Position numbers and translations under genes: made by a program
In this document: positions 53,544 through 62,369 of the stretch, one piece after another
Layout: every line of letters starts with the position of its first letter
Numbering within the stretch: the stretch's first letter is position 1
Notes under the pieces: generated by a model
What the model was told of the DNA's origin: nothing
Seen by the model: only the letters and a program-made list of their open reading frames with translations
Database searches by the model: none
Source of the DNA: Ruania alba
GTDB taxonomy: Bacteria > Actinomycetota > Actinomycetes > Actinomycetales > Beutenbergiaceae
DNA length: 64,000 nt
Assembly: GCF_900105765.1 (NCBI RefSeq)
Contig: NZ_FNTX01000001.1
Location: 682,001 to 746,000 of the forward strand
Direction: 5' to 3'

Positions 53544-54374
53544 ATGACACGGACCACGACCTGGTGGCGTTACGTCCTGCTCGCCCTCGCAGCCATCGTC
53601 TTCGCATTCCCGTTCTACTTCATGGTGGTGGGCGCCTTCCAGGAGAACCCGACCAACACCCCGGACGAGATGTTCCCCACCTCCGGTTGGACGTTCGGGA
53701 ACTTCACTGCCATCAACGCCCGGATCGACCTGCTCGGCTCACTGGCGAACTCCCTCATCTTCACCGCCGGGGTGCTGCTCGGCACTGTCACCTTCGGGCT
53801 GCTCGCCGGGTACGCCCTGGCCCGGCTGGACTTCCGCGGCAAGAGCGCCACCTGGGTGCTGATGATGCTGGTGCAGATGGTGCCCTTCCAGCTGCTGATG
53901 ATCCCGCTGTACGTGCAGATCACCCGCAGCTACGGCCTCGGCGACACCTACCTCGGGATGATCCTGCCGTTCCTGATCAACACCACGGCCGTGTTCATCT
54001 TCACCCAGTTCTTCAAGGCTCTCCCCAAGGAGATGTTCGAGGCCGCGCGCATCGACGGTGCCTCCGAACTGCGCATCCTGCGCTCAGTGGCCGTCCCGAT
54101 GGTGCGGCCCGCGCTGGTCACGGTGGTGCTGGTGACCTTCATCGGCCCGTGGAACGAGTTCCTCTGGCCGTTCCTGATCACCAAGGACACGTCCCTGCAG
54201 CCCCTGGCCGTCTCCCTGGCGAACTACATCTCCAACGCTGCCCAGTCCACCGCCAACCCCAACGGGGCCATCCTCGCCGGCGCCACCGCGCTCGCGTTCC
54301 CCGTGGTGATCCTCTTCCTGCTGTTCCAGCGGTACTTCACCGCCTCCGACATCGGCGCTGCCGTCAAAGGCTGA
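53544..54374 (+). CDS. Sugar ABC transporter permease (MalG type, GH130 operon)
   Basis: 276 residues; six helices; EAA loop LPKEMFEAARIDGASELRILRSVAVPMVRPA. Completes the importer; no ATPase in the operon, so a shared one is expected. GGAGA precedes ATG within the end of the previous gene. Confidence 0.92.
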   Translation: MTRTTTWWRYVLLALAAIVFAFPFYFMVVGAFQENPTNTPDEMFPTSGWTFGNFTAINARIDLLGSLANSLIFTAGVLLGTVTFGLLAGYALARLDFRGKSATWVLMMLVQMVPFQLLMIPLYVQITRSYGLGDTYLGMILPFLINTTAVFIFTQFFKALPKEMFEAARIDGASELRILRSVAVPMVRPALVTVVLVTFIGPWNEFLWPFLITKDTSLQPLAVSLANYISNAAQSTANPNGAILAGATALAFPVVILFLLFQRYFTASDIGAAVKG

Positions 54375-54383
54375 AAGGAATCC

Positions 54384-55427
54384 ATGTCTACCGTCCCCTC
54401 CACTGAGCCCGCCACCGCGTCCACGGTGCCCAGCATCTTCACCGGGGCCACGTTCCCGCTTGGCCCGTTCACCCCGTTCGAGGGCAACCCGATCCTGCGG
54501 CCCCGCGGGAACTCCTGGGAGTCGGCCAACCTGTACAACCCGGCGGCCCTCGTCGACGGCGACGAGGTGCTGCTGCTCTACCGCGCGCACGCCGAGGACA
54601 TCGTCTCCCACATCGGCCTGGCCCGGAGTAAGGATGGCTACCACTTCGAACGCGAGGACACCCCGATCCTGTCCCCGAGCGAGGACTACGAACGGTACGG
54701 CTGCGAGGACCCGCGGATCGCCGTCATCGACGGCACCTACTACCTCACCTACACCGGCTGGGATCGCCGCAGCGCCCAGCTGTGCCTGGCCACCTCCACC
54801 GATCTACGCACCTGGACCAAGCACGGGCCCCTGTTCGAGGACTTCGACACCTTCAAGACTATGGATCCGCGCGGCTTCAACTGGTCCAAGGCCGGCGTGA
54901 TCGTGCCCTTCCAGATGCAGGGCCAGTGGTGGATGTACTTCGGCGAGGGCGGCATCTACTGGGCCACCAGCGACGACCTCATCCACTGGACCCCGGGCAC
55001 CCCCGACACCGAGCCGATGTACGTGCCCACCCCCGGTTCCTTCGACGCCGACCTGGTCGAGATCGGCACCTCCCCGGTGCTCGCCGACAACGGCCTGCTG
55101 GTGTTCCTCACCAACGGCGCCACGCGCACCGTGCACGAGGACGGGAGCGTGGACGTGGACTACCGGTGCGGTCAGATCGCGATCGACCCGGACAATCCCA
55201 CCCGGGTGCTCGCCCGCCTGCAGGAGCCGTGGTTGCGGCCACAGACCTTCGAGGACACCCACGGGCTGGTCTCCAACGTCACCTTCGTGGAGGGCCTGGT
55301 GACGTTTGACGGGAAGTGGTTCGCCTACTATGGCCAGTCCGACACCACGCTCGCTGTGGCCGTGCACGATCCCGCCATGGGCTGGGGTTCCTCGGTCACG
55401 ATTCCCGACGGCGGAGGGTCACGATGA
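54384..55427 (+). CDS. GH130-family glycosidase/phosphorylase
   Basis: 347 residues, no signal peptide. Five-bladed beta-propeller family that splits beta-mannosides by phosphorolysis or hydrolysis. Visible marks: FEGNPILRP, YNPAALVDGDEVLLLYRA, the catalytic Asp109 in YGCEDPRIA, and the propeller repeats TYYLTYTGWD and WWMYFGEGG. Whether the phosphate-binding basic residues are all kept needs an alignment, so phosphorylase versus hydrolase is open. Follows the transporter by 9 bp; AAAGGA precedes ATG. Confidence 0.88.
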   Translation: MSTVPSTEPATASTVPSIFTGATFPLGPFTPFEGNPILRPRGNSWESANLYNPAALVDGDEVLLLYRAHAEDIVSHIGLARSKDGYHFEREDTPILSPSEDYERYGCEDPRIAVIDGTYYLTYTGWDRRSAQLCLATSTDLRTWTKHGPLFEDFDTFKTMDPRGFNWSKAGVIVPFQMQGQWWMYFGEGGIYWATSDDLIHWTPGTPDTEPMYVPTPGSFDADLVEIGTSPVLADNGLLVFLTNGATRTVHEDGSVDVDYRCGQIAIDPDNPTRVLARLQEPWLRPQTFEDTHGLVSNVTFVEGLVTFDGKWFAYYGQSDTTLAVAVHDPAMGWGSSVTIPDGGGSR

Positions 55428-57436
55428 GCACGTCACGTCGCGCGTTCCTGGGGCTCGCTGCCGGGACTGCCCTCGGCACGGGGTCGGCCCTCACCGCACC
55501 GTCCCTCGCTGTTCCTGCCGCTGCTGCTCCCGGCCGCCCGGGAGGCGCCGCCCGCCTGACGAACCTCGATCACCTGCGGTTCCTGACCGACGAGGTGCCA
55601 CTGCCTGAGCTGGAGCACCACCGCACCTACGATCAGGGCAGCCCCGGGCTCGCCCCCTGGACCTATGCGGACTACGACGGCGAGACGTTCACCCGCGTCG
55701 GCGGCGGCACCCTCGACCCGGACACCGGGCACTGGACCCAGGGCGCCTACAACGCCGACGACATCACCCGGGCCGCCGTCGTCTTCCTGCGCGACTGGCA
55801 GGCCGGCGGCGACCCGCGCAGCCGGGAGCACGCCGTCGGGACCCTGCGCACGCTCGCCTACCTGCAGAACGACTCCGGCCCGGACGCCGGGCGGGTGGTG
55901 CTCTGGCAGCAGGCCGATGGCACGCTGAACCCGAGCGCCGAACCGGTCGAGTACCCCGACCCATCCGACTCGGCCGAGTCCTACTGGCTCGCGCGCACCG
56001 TGTGGGCCTTCGGGGAGGGGTACGCGGCTTTCCATCGCACCGACCCGGCGTTTGCTGCCTTCCTCGCCGGCAGGCTGCACCTGGCGCTCGCCGCGCTCGG
56101 CGAGGAGTCGCTCGCCCGGGTGGGTGAGACCGTCACCAGCGACGGCGTGGATCTGCCCGACTGGTTGATCGCCGGCGGCGCGGACGCCACCGCTGAGGCG
56201 GTGCTCGGGCTGGTCGCCGTGCACCAGGTGGATCCCGACGATGCGGTGGTGGCCGAGGCGTTGCGCGACTACGCCGAGGGCATCGCACGGATGGGCACCG
56301 GCACCGACGCGTGGCCGTTCGGTGCCGTGCTGCCGTGGACCGGGTCGCTCGGGTTCTGGCACGGCTGGGGCGCGGCCGCACCCGAGGCGCTCGCCCGCGC
56401 CGGAGGTGTGCTGGGCCGGGCGGACCTGGTGGACGTGGCGGTCGCCGACGCCGGATCTTTCACCCCGCTGCTGCTCGCCACCGGTGGCCCGGCGAATGCC
56501 TGGGCGCCCACTCCGGCCGAGGCGCAGATCGCCTACGGTGTGCACGGTCGGGTGGTGGCGGCGCTCGCCGCCTCGGACGCCACCGGCGGGCCCGGGCTCG
56601 CCGAGGTGGCGGCGCTCGCTGCCGGTTGGTTCTTCGGCGCCAACCCCGCCGGTGAGCCGGTATACGACCCGGCCACCGGGGTCACCGTGGACGGGATCGA
56701 ACCGGACGGGCGGATCAACCGCAACAGCGGCGCCGAGTCCACCATTCACGCCCAGCTGGTCATGCTGCTCCTGGACGCCCATCCCGAGGTGGCGGCGGCC
56801 GCTGTGGCGATGCGGGAGATCACGCACCTCCACGGGGTACGGGTGGTCGAGGCCGAGACGGCGACCCTGAGCGCCGGGTGCGTCGTGGAACGTCCCGACA
56901 CCGGCGCGTGGACCGGGGAGGGCAACCTCTCCGGCGGTGCGTACGTGAGCGTGCCCGCGGGGGAGTGGGTGGAGCTGCAGATCGACACCCCTGACGGCGG
57001 CTGGCTGCACCCGATCGTGTGGCAGCGTGCCGAGGAGGCAGGTCATGCCGAGTGGGAGATCGTCGACGGCCCCGTTCTCGGATCCACACCAGCCGGCGGT
57101 CTCGGCGACGCCGGGCTGACCGAAGCCCCCGGCGCGCTGCGACCGCTCCCGCTGGATCGGCCGATCCCGGCCGGACCGGTGCGGGTGCGGTGCACCAGCG
57201 CCGGAAACCTGCGCCTGGACGGGGTGCTGATCCGGCCCGCGGTGGCCGGCGCCGTGTACCGCACCGAGACCGGCGAGACGGCGCTGTACGTGAACGCCGG
57301 TGACGATGGGGTGCGCACCGAGCCACTCACCGACGGGACGGGCCGTACCTTCACCGTGCGGGGCGCCCAGCGTGGCCGGGCCGAGGCCGGGGACCGCGTG
57401 CGCGTGGCCGGGGGCGGCTTCACCATCACCCGGTAG
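55424..57436 (+). CDS. Tat-exported protein of unknown function, alpha-helical barrel plus C-terminal beta domain
   Basis: 670 residues. Tat signal STSRRAFLGLAAG followed by an Ala-rich h-region. The middle (about 60-480) is rich in helices with repeated aromatic/Gly turns (ESYWLARTVWAFGEGYAAF, LGFWHGWGAAAPEALARAG, GRINRNSGAESTIHAQLVML), as in (alpha/alpha) barrel glycan enzymes. The last 180 residues look like a beta-rich binding domain. ATGA overlap with GH130 ties it to glycan use outside the cell; I cannot assign a CAZy family. Confidence 0.75.
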   Translation: MSTSRRAFLGLAAGTALGTGSALTAPSLAVPAAAAPGRPGGAARLTNLDHLRFLTDEVPLPELEHHRTYDQGSPGLAPWTYADYDGETFTRVGGGTLDPDTGHWTQGAYNADDITRAAVVFLRDWQAGGDPRSREHAVGTLRTLAYLQNDSGPDAGRVVLWQQADGTLNPSAEPVEYPDPSDSAESYWLARTVWAFGEGYAAFHRTDPAFAAFLAGRLHLALAALGEESLARVGETVTSDGVDLPDWLIAGGADATAEAVLGLVAVHQVDPDDAVVAEALRDYAEGIARMGTGTDAWPFGAVLPWTGSLGFWHGWGAAAPEALARAGGVLGRADLVDVAVADAGSFTPLLLATGGPANAWAPTPAEAQIAYGVHGRVVAALAASDATGGPGLAEVAALAAGWFFGANPAGEPVYDPATGVTVDGIEPDGRINRNSGAESTIHAQLVMLLLDAHPEVAAAAVAMREITHLHGVRVVEAETATLSAGCVVERPDTGAWTGEGNLSGGAYVSVPAGEWVELQIDTPDGGWLHPIVWQRAEEAGHAEWEIVDGPVLGSTPAGGLGDAGLTEAPGALRPLPLDRPIPAGPVRVRCTSAGNLRLDGVLIRPAVAGAVYRTETGETALYVNAGDDGVRTEPLTDGTGRTFTVRGAQRGRAEAGDRVRVAGGGFTITR

Positions 57437-57444
57437 GGCACAGC

Positions 57445-57477
57445 AGGGCCCCGCAGGAACGAAGCCTGCGGGGCCCT
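57445..57477 (+). terminator. Strong terminator of the GH130 operon
   Basis: AGGGCCCCGCAGG pairs perfectly (13 bp) with CCTGCGGGGCCCT around AACGAAG, 8 bp after the last stop codon. Confidence 0.85.
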
Positions 57478-57535
57478 GGTGTTCTGTCAGCGCGTCAGCG
57501 CCAGCCGCCACCACCGAACGACTGGCGCGACGGCG

Positions 57536-57751
57536 TCAGCTGGCTCGGATGTAGTCGGGGTTCTCCTCCTGCTGTTCAGCAACTGTGCCCTGGACAGCAA
57601 AAAGGCGGCCGGTGGACCGACCGCCTCGAGTGAGTTGCGCGATGATCTTCCGGATCCTCAACTCCCGCAGGATCGTCCTGCGGTGGGTGAGCTCGGCGAG
57701 TCGCTGCCTGTGCTCGAGGCGGTGTATGTCGTAGACGACGATCGGGTGCAT
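57536..57751 (-). CDS. Small basic protein of unknown function
   Basis: 71 residues from ATG 57751 (AGGA about 9 nt upstream). It starts MHPIVVYDIHRLEHRQRLAELTHRR, a pattern seen in many short actinobacterial proteins found near membrane or regulator genes; the rest is Arg/Ile-rich and helical. The function is unknown. A longer frame to 57952 has no supporting start. Confidence 0.5.
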   Translation of the reverse strand: MHPIVVYDIHRLEHRQRLAELTHRRTILRELRIRKIIAQLTRGGRSTGRLFAVQGTVAEQQEENPDYIRAS

Positions 57752-57855
57752 GGGTGGATCCTGCTTTCGTGGTGGTGTGGACGTACCCGGCCGGGCACGG
57801 TGACCACCCTGGCAGGGGCGCCTCTCCTGGTCACGGCTTTTTCCGCCGTCGGCGA

Positions 57856-58467
57856 TCAGGCTGAGATGGCCAGTAGCACGGCGAGCCACGACCATCCGAC
57901 GAGAATGGTCAGCCGCTGCCACAACCCAGTCCTTGCGGAGTCGTTCTCCCACGCCTGGCCGAAGGCGAGGAACCCGACGGTCACCACAGCGGCGATCACC
58001 GCTGAGTACACCCGAAGAGGGTCGCTCAGCTGCGGCGTGAAGGTCGCGATCCCCGCAGCGATCGGTACTGTGGCGAAGACCACCATCCCGGCGTGATCAT
58101 GCAGCTCGTGGCGGCGCGAGAACGACGCTGGATTCCCGGCAGGAGTGCCCGGTGGGTAGCTCCGCATCGGGTCCATCGTGAACACGCCGGAGGCGATGAG
58201 GGCCATCCCGAACACGCCGATGCCGAGTGTCAGCAAGATGCTCACCTCGATCAGTGCGAGGCTTCCGATGGCGATCCCGCCCCCGCAGACTATGAAGTTG
58301 GCCTTCTGTAGCCATCCTCGGCCTCCCAGCGCGAGTGCGCTGACAGGGTGGTAGTCGGGTCGGTATCCGGTACGTGTCCATCCATCGACGGTGAACACGA
58401 GCATGAACAGCACGGCAGCGGTCGCGCCCGCCCACCCCACTGCGTCGACGATCCCCAACCCGGTCAC
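57856..58467 (-). CDS. DUF998-family membrane protein
   Basis: 203 residues, six predicted helices, DUF998 pattern: PDYHPVSALALGGRGWLQKANFIVCGG, GVFTMDPMRSYPPGTPAGNPASFSRRHELHDHAG. Role unknown. GTG 58467 overlaps the permease stop by 4 bp (GTGA), so it belongs to the exporter operon; GTG 58473 is another possible start. Confidence 0.83.
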   Translation of the reverse strand: MTGLGIVDAVGWAGATAAVLFMLVFTVDGWTRTGYRPDYHPVSALALGGRGWLQKANFIVCGGGIAIGSLALIEVSILLTLGIGVFGMALIASGVFTMDPMRSYPPGTPAGNPASFSRRHELHDHAGMVVFATVPIAAGIATFTPQLSDPLRVYSAVIAAVVTVGFLAFGQAWENDSARTGLWQRLTILVGWSWLAVLLAISA

Positions 58468-59230
58468 TCCCACCGGAACAGGGCAGCGGAGATGGCGAAC
58501 CCGAGCACCGCCGTCACGGCCATGCCGATCAGGGGTGTCGCCTCCAGTGGGGCACCCACCCACGCTGCGCCGAGGGACTGGACGGCACCACCGAACGGAA
58601 GCACCTCGCCGACCGTCTGCAACCCCTCTGGCAGGGAGCCCGGGCCACCGAACATGCCCCGAGCGCACCGAGAGCGAAGAACGCCACCAGGCCGATCGCC
58701 ACGGCCGAGTTCGGCGTCGGAGCCACCGAGGCCACCACCATCCCGACGCTGTACATCGCCAGGCTGGCGAGGGTGAACGACCCGATCGCTGCCGCCAGAT
58801 TCTCCGGTGGGCCTGCACCGAAGGCGAGCGCTGCCACGGCCAGGGCGATACCGATGCCGAGGGCCGCTTGGATCAGGCTGACCACCAGCTGCGCAACCAG
58901 GACCAGGGCGGGGGAGGCGGGCGTCACGGCGAGCCGGCGCAGAATGCCGGTGCGCCGGTAGTAGGCGAGGAAGCTCGGCATATTCACGATCGCGATCATC
59001 GCGATCACGATGGTCAGCGCCAGCGGCAGCACGAACACCTCCAGGGCGGTGCGACCGTTCTGCACCACCTGTTCGCCCGCGCTCGAGGCGCTCATCAGCA
59101 GGATGAGCAGCGGCAGCCCGAGCGGCACGATCAGGCCGGAGGTGTCGCGAGCGACCATCTTGGCCTCGCACACCACCAGCGTGCGCCAGGCGCGCAGACC
59201 TGGACGCTGAGCCTGGATCTCCGTCGTCAT
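58464..59230 (-). pseudogene. ABC-2 type exporter permease with one frameshift
   Basis: The first frame (from ATG 59230) matches the ABC-2 permease at 33 kb up to FFALGALG, then derails; the other frame continues with GMFGGPGSLPEGLQTVGEV to the end ISAALFRWE. The break is at CCCC 58657-58660; one extra C restores a complete 255-residue protein. Either a real mutation or a base missed in a homopolymer. The ATPase upstream and DUF998 downstream overlap it by 4 bp each. Confidence 0.85.
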
Positions 59231-59964
59231 CGAACCTCCTCCGGTTCTTGCCCTGTGAGGGCAACGAAAGCCTCGTCGAGCGAGGAGACCCCCGCTCGAT
59301 CAGTGAGACCTTGCGGCGTGTCGAGTGCTTCCACCTGCCCAGCCACGAACAGCGCCACCCGGTCGCAGAGCGCCTCCACCTCCTCCATGGCGTGACTGAC
59401 GAGCAGTACGGTCACGCCGCCCGCCCGCAGGTTCTCGATCGTCCGCCACATCTCGCGCCTGGCGCGAGGATCCAGCCCGGTGGTCAGCTCGTCCAGGATC
59501 ACCACCCGTGGCCTCCCGACCAGAGCGAGCGCGATCGAGAGCCGCTGCTGCTGCCCACCAGAGAGCTTCTCGAACCGGGTGGTGGCCTGCTCGGTGAGGC
59601 CGACCTGCTTGATCAACTCGCCGGTGGGCACCGGGCGTGGGTACAAGCTCGAGTAGAGGCCGACCAGCTCGGTGACGGTCAGCGACCCGTGCAGGGCCGA
59701 TGACTGCAGCTGCACTCCCAGCACCTGCCGGACCTCCCCACGATCGACCGCAGGGTCCAGTCCGAGCACCCGCACCTGCCCCGCATCGGGCCGGCGCAGG
59801 CCGGCGATCATCTCCACCGTGGTGGTCTTTCCTGCCCCGTTGGTCCCGAGGATTCCGAACACCTCGCCCCGGTGGACGCCCAGACTGATCCCGGCCACCG
59901 CCGTCGTGCTGCCGTAGCGCTTGTGCAGATCGATCGCCTCGATCGCCAGGTCATGAGAAGTCAT
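59227..59964 (-). CDS. ABC exporter ATP-binding protein
   Basis: 245 residues: Walker A GTNGAGKTT, signature LSGGQQQR, Walker B VVILDELTTGLD, switch His LVSHAMEEVE, tail SSLDEAFVALTG. Very like the ATPase at 33.8-34.5 kb. First gene of the exporter operon; divergent from the two-component system. Confidence 0.92.
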   Translation of the reverse strand: MTSHDLAIEAIDLHKRYGSTTAVAGISLGVHRGEVFGILGTNGAGKTTTVEMIAGLRRPDAGQVRVLGLDPAVDRGEVRQVLGVQLQSSALHGSLTVTELVGLYSSLYPRPVPTGELIKQVGLTEQATTRFEKLSGGQQQRLSIALALVGRPRVVILDELTTGLDPRARREMWRTIENLRAGGVTVLLVSHAMEEVEALCDRVALFVAGQVEALDTPQGLTDRAGVSSLDEAFVALTGQEPEEVR

Positions 59965-60074
59965 ATCTGAACGCTAGGGAACCGATCGCTCGTGCACAGG
60001 TGCCGGTGGTCACCACTGCGACCCATGACTTCTGGCACGGGTGCCAGACGCAGCCTCGCCCGTACGCTGAGGGG

Positions 60075-61172
60075 ATGCGGCGGATGGGGTCGGACGAGTG
60101 GGCGGGCCTGGTGATGCTCGCTGTCGCCGTCGGTGTCTCGCTACCCGTCCTGCTTGGTGCTGTGCCTACTGATATCGGGCGCGGCGCCTGGACCGGGATA
60201 TTGATCGCGTTCGTACTCTGCCTGCTGCTCGCCGTGATCGCCCTCGGTCCCCGGAGCCGCTACCTGGCGCTCACCGGGGCAGTACTCTCCTCGTGGGCGC
60301 TCGTCCTCGCGGTCGGCGCTTCGGGGCTGGTGGCCGTGATCCTCGTGGTCGTGGCTGCGGTGAGCGCGTATCTGGTGCCTGTTCGGGTGGTCGCCGGCAT
60401 CGTCGTCGCCAATACCGTGGTGCTCTGGATCGCACATCTGCCGGTGGAGGCGTTCGGTGAGCCGCTCGCGATGGTCGGCTTCTATCTGCTGATCCAGATC
60501 GCTTCTGTGCTCAGCTCCCTTGCCCTCATTCGGGAGCAGCGGATGCGCCGCGATCTGGCACATGCGCACGTGGAGCTGCAGACGGCTGCCGTACTGATGG
60601 AACAGTCGGCACGATCGGCCGAACGGCTGCGGATCTCCCGAGACCTGCACGACCTGATCGGGCACCAGCTCACCGTGCTCACGCTGGAGCTCGAGGCCGC
60701 GCGGCACCTCCCGGGGGAGCGCTCCCGCGAGCACATCGACCGCGCCGACTCGGTGGCACGGGACCTCCTCGCCGACGTGCGGCACACCGTCTCCGAGCTG
60801 CGCGAGGCACCGTCTGATCTTCCGGCGGCGGTGCACCGGATGGTCGCCGACATCCCCGGCCTGAACGTACGCCTCGACCTCGAAGCCGATGTCAGGCTTG
60901 ACGAGGAACGCAGTGCCGCGGTCCTGCGAGCCGTCCAGGAGATCGTCACCAACACGCTCCGGCACGCCGAGGCGAGCACCCTGACGATCCAGATCGCCCG
61001 CCACGGGCAGGAGGTGGTCCTGACCGGGGTCGACGACGGCCGTGGGGCCGACCGCCCCACCTGGGGCAACGGGCTGCGCGGAATGGCCGAACGCCTGACC
61101 GACCTGGGCGGCAGGCTCGACATCGATGGCGCCCGCGGCTTCACCGTCACCGTCCGGGTTCCGGCCACATGA
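60075..61172 (+). CDS. Sensor histidine kinase (NarL-partner, HisKA_3 type)
   Basis: 365 residues: five or six membrane helices (about 10-155) with no large outer loop, HisKA_3 with phospho-His192 in ISRDLHDLIGHQL, and an ATPase domain (EIVTNTLRHAEAS, GVDDGRG, NGLRGMAERL). The sensor resembles the membrane-sensing DesK/LiaS group. ATG 60075 is six bases after TACGCT, so leaderless. Divergent from the ABC exporter operon, which it may control. Confidence 0.9.
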   Translation: MRRMGSDEWAGLVMLAVAVGVSLPVLLGAVPTDIGRGAWTGILIAFVLCLLLAVIALGPRSRYLALTGAVLSSWALVLAVGASGLVAVILVVVAAVSAYLVPVRVVAGIVVANTVVLWIAHLPVEAFGEPLAMVGFYLLIQIASVLSSLALIREQRMRRDLAHAHVELQTAAVLMEQSARSAERLRISRDLHDLIGHQLTVLTLELEAARHLPGERSREHIDRADSVARDLLADVRHTVSELREAPSDLPAAVHRMVADIPGLNVRLDLEADVRLDEERSAAVLRAVQEIVTNTLRHAEASTLTIQIARHGQEVVLTGVDDGRGADRPTWGNGLRGMAERLTDLGGRLDIDGARGFTVTVRVPAT

Positions 61173-61813
61173 CGCGCGTCGTGGTGGTCGACGACCAGGC
61201 GCTGGTGCGCCAGGGAATCCGGACGTTGCTGACGATCGCCGAGGTCGACGTCGTCGGGGAGGCCGACGATGGTGCACGGGCCGTGGAGGTGGTGGCCGCC
61301 ACCGGCCCCGACGTGGTGCTGCTGGACCTGCGGATGCCGGGCCGGGACGGTATCTGGGTGCTGGAAGAGTTGCGGGCGCGCGGCGTGGACGTTGCCGTGC
61401 TGGTGCTGACCACTTTCGACGACGACACCCTGGTGCTCCAGGCTCTGGCGGCCGGGGCGCGCGGTTACCTGCTCAAGGACGTCACCGTGGAGCAACTCAC
61501 CGATGCGGTACGCACCCTCGCCGACGGCGGAACGCTGGTCTCCCCGTCACTCACCGACCGGATGCTGCGGGCCATCCGCTCCGGACCGGTGCCGCAGAGT
61601 GTGCAGAATGCCGTGGTCGAGGACCTCACCGCCCGTGAACTCGAGGTCTTGCGGCTCGTGGCCGAGGGGCACAGCAACCGCCAGATCGCGGGCACACTCC
61701 ACCTGGCCGAGGGCACGGTGAAGAATCACGTCTCCACGGTGCTGGTCAAGCTCGGCGCGAGGGATCGCACCAATGCTGTGCTGCGCGCCCTGCACCACGG
61801 CATCCTGCGATAG
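61169..61813 (+). CDS. Response regulator, NarL/LuxR family
   Basis: 214 residues: receiver domain with Asp8, Asp9 and phospho-acceptor Asp53 (VVLLDLRMPGRDG), Lys in YLLKDVTVEQL, and a LuxR-type HTH at the end (LTARELEVLRLVAEGHSNRQIAGTLHLAEGTVKNHVS). ATGA overlap with the kinase gene. Confidence 0.94.
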   Translation: MTRVVVVDDQALVRQGIRTLLTIAEVDVVGEADDGARAVEVVAATGPDVVLLDLRMPGRDGIWVLEELRARGVDVAVLVLTTFDDDTLVLQALAAGARGYLLKDVTVEQLTDAVRTLADGGTLVSPSLTDRMLRAIRSGPVPQSVQNAVVEDLTARELEVLRLVAEGHSNRQIAGTLHLAEGTVKNHVSTVLVKLGARDRTNAVLRALHHGILR

Positions 61814-61823
61814 CGTCCTCATC

Positions 61824-62357
61824 ATGAGGACGCAGGTGGTGCTGCTGCGCGGGGTGAACGTACAGGGCACGACGATGACGATGGCCGACCTGCGCGCCAC
61901 CCTGGACGCGGCCGGATTCCCAGGCGCGCGGACCGTGCTCGCCAGCGGCAACGTGATTCTCGCCGACGACCGGCCCGGGGAACAGATCCGTGAGCTGGTG
62001 GAGGTCGCTCTGCGGGACCGGTTCGGCTATGACGCCTGGGTGCAGGTGGTCGAGCAGGACGAGCTGGCCCGGATCGCCGCCGACTACCCGTTCGACACCG
62101 ACGAGTCCACGCACCATCCGTACGTGGTGTTCTGCCGGGACGCCGGCGCGCTCGCGGCGCTGCAGGAGACGGTCCACGGCCCGCCGGAGCGGGCCGACGA
62201 CGTGGAGCGGGTTGCTGCAGGGGAGCGGGTGCTCTACTGGGAGACCCCCAAGGGGCGCAGCCTGGACACGCCGATCGCCAAGGTGCTGGCACGGAAGCGG
62301 TTCAAGGCGGACACCACCACCCGCAACCTGCGCACCGTCCGCAAGCTCCTCAACTGA
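61824..62357 (+). CDS. DUF1697 family protein
   Basis: 177 residues of the DUF1697 family (VVLLRGVNVQGTTMTMADLRATLDAAGF, VLASGNVIL, and the C-terminal RKRFKADTTTRNLRTVRKL). Function unknown, very common in actinobacteria. ATG 61824 is seven bases after TAGCGT, so leaderless and separate from the response regulator gene. Confidence 0.9.
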   Translation: MRTQVVLLRGVNVQGTTMTMADLRATLDAAGFPGARTVLASGNVILADDRPGEQIRELVEVALRDRFGYDAWVQVVEQDELARIAADYPFDTDESTHHPYVVFCRDAGALAALQETVHGPPERADDVERVAAGERVLYWETPKGRSLDTPIAKVLARKRFKADTTTRNLRTVRKLLN

Positions 62358-62369
62358 GCCACCGGCGGA

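Noticed and set aside
55433-57514. A 693-codon minus-strand frame over the Tat-exported protein gene
   Set aside because: Antisense shadow; composition is Gly/Val/Arg/His-rich, and the plus strand has the Tat signal, coupled start and terminator.
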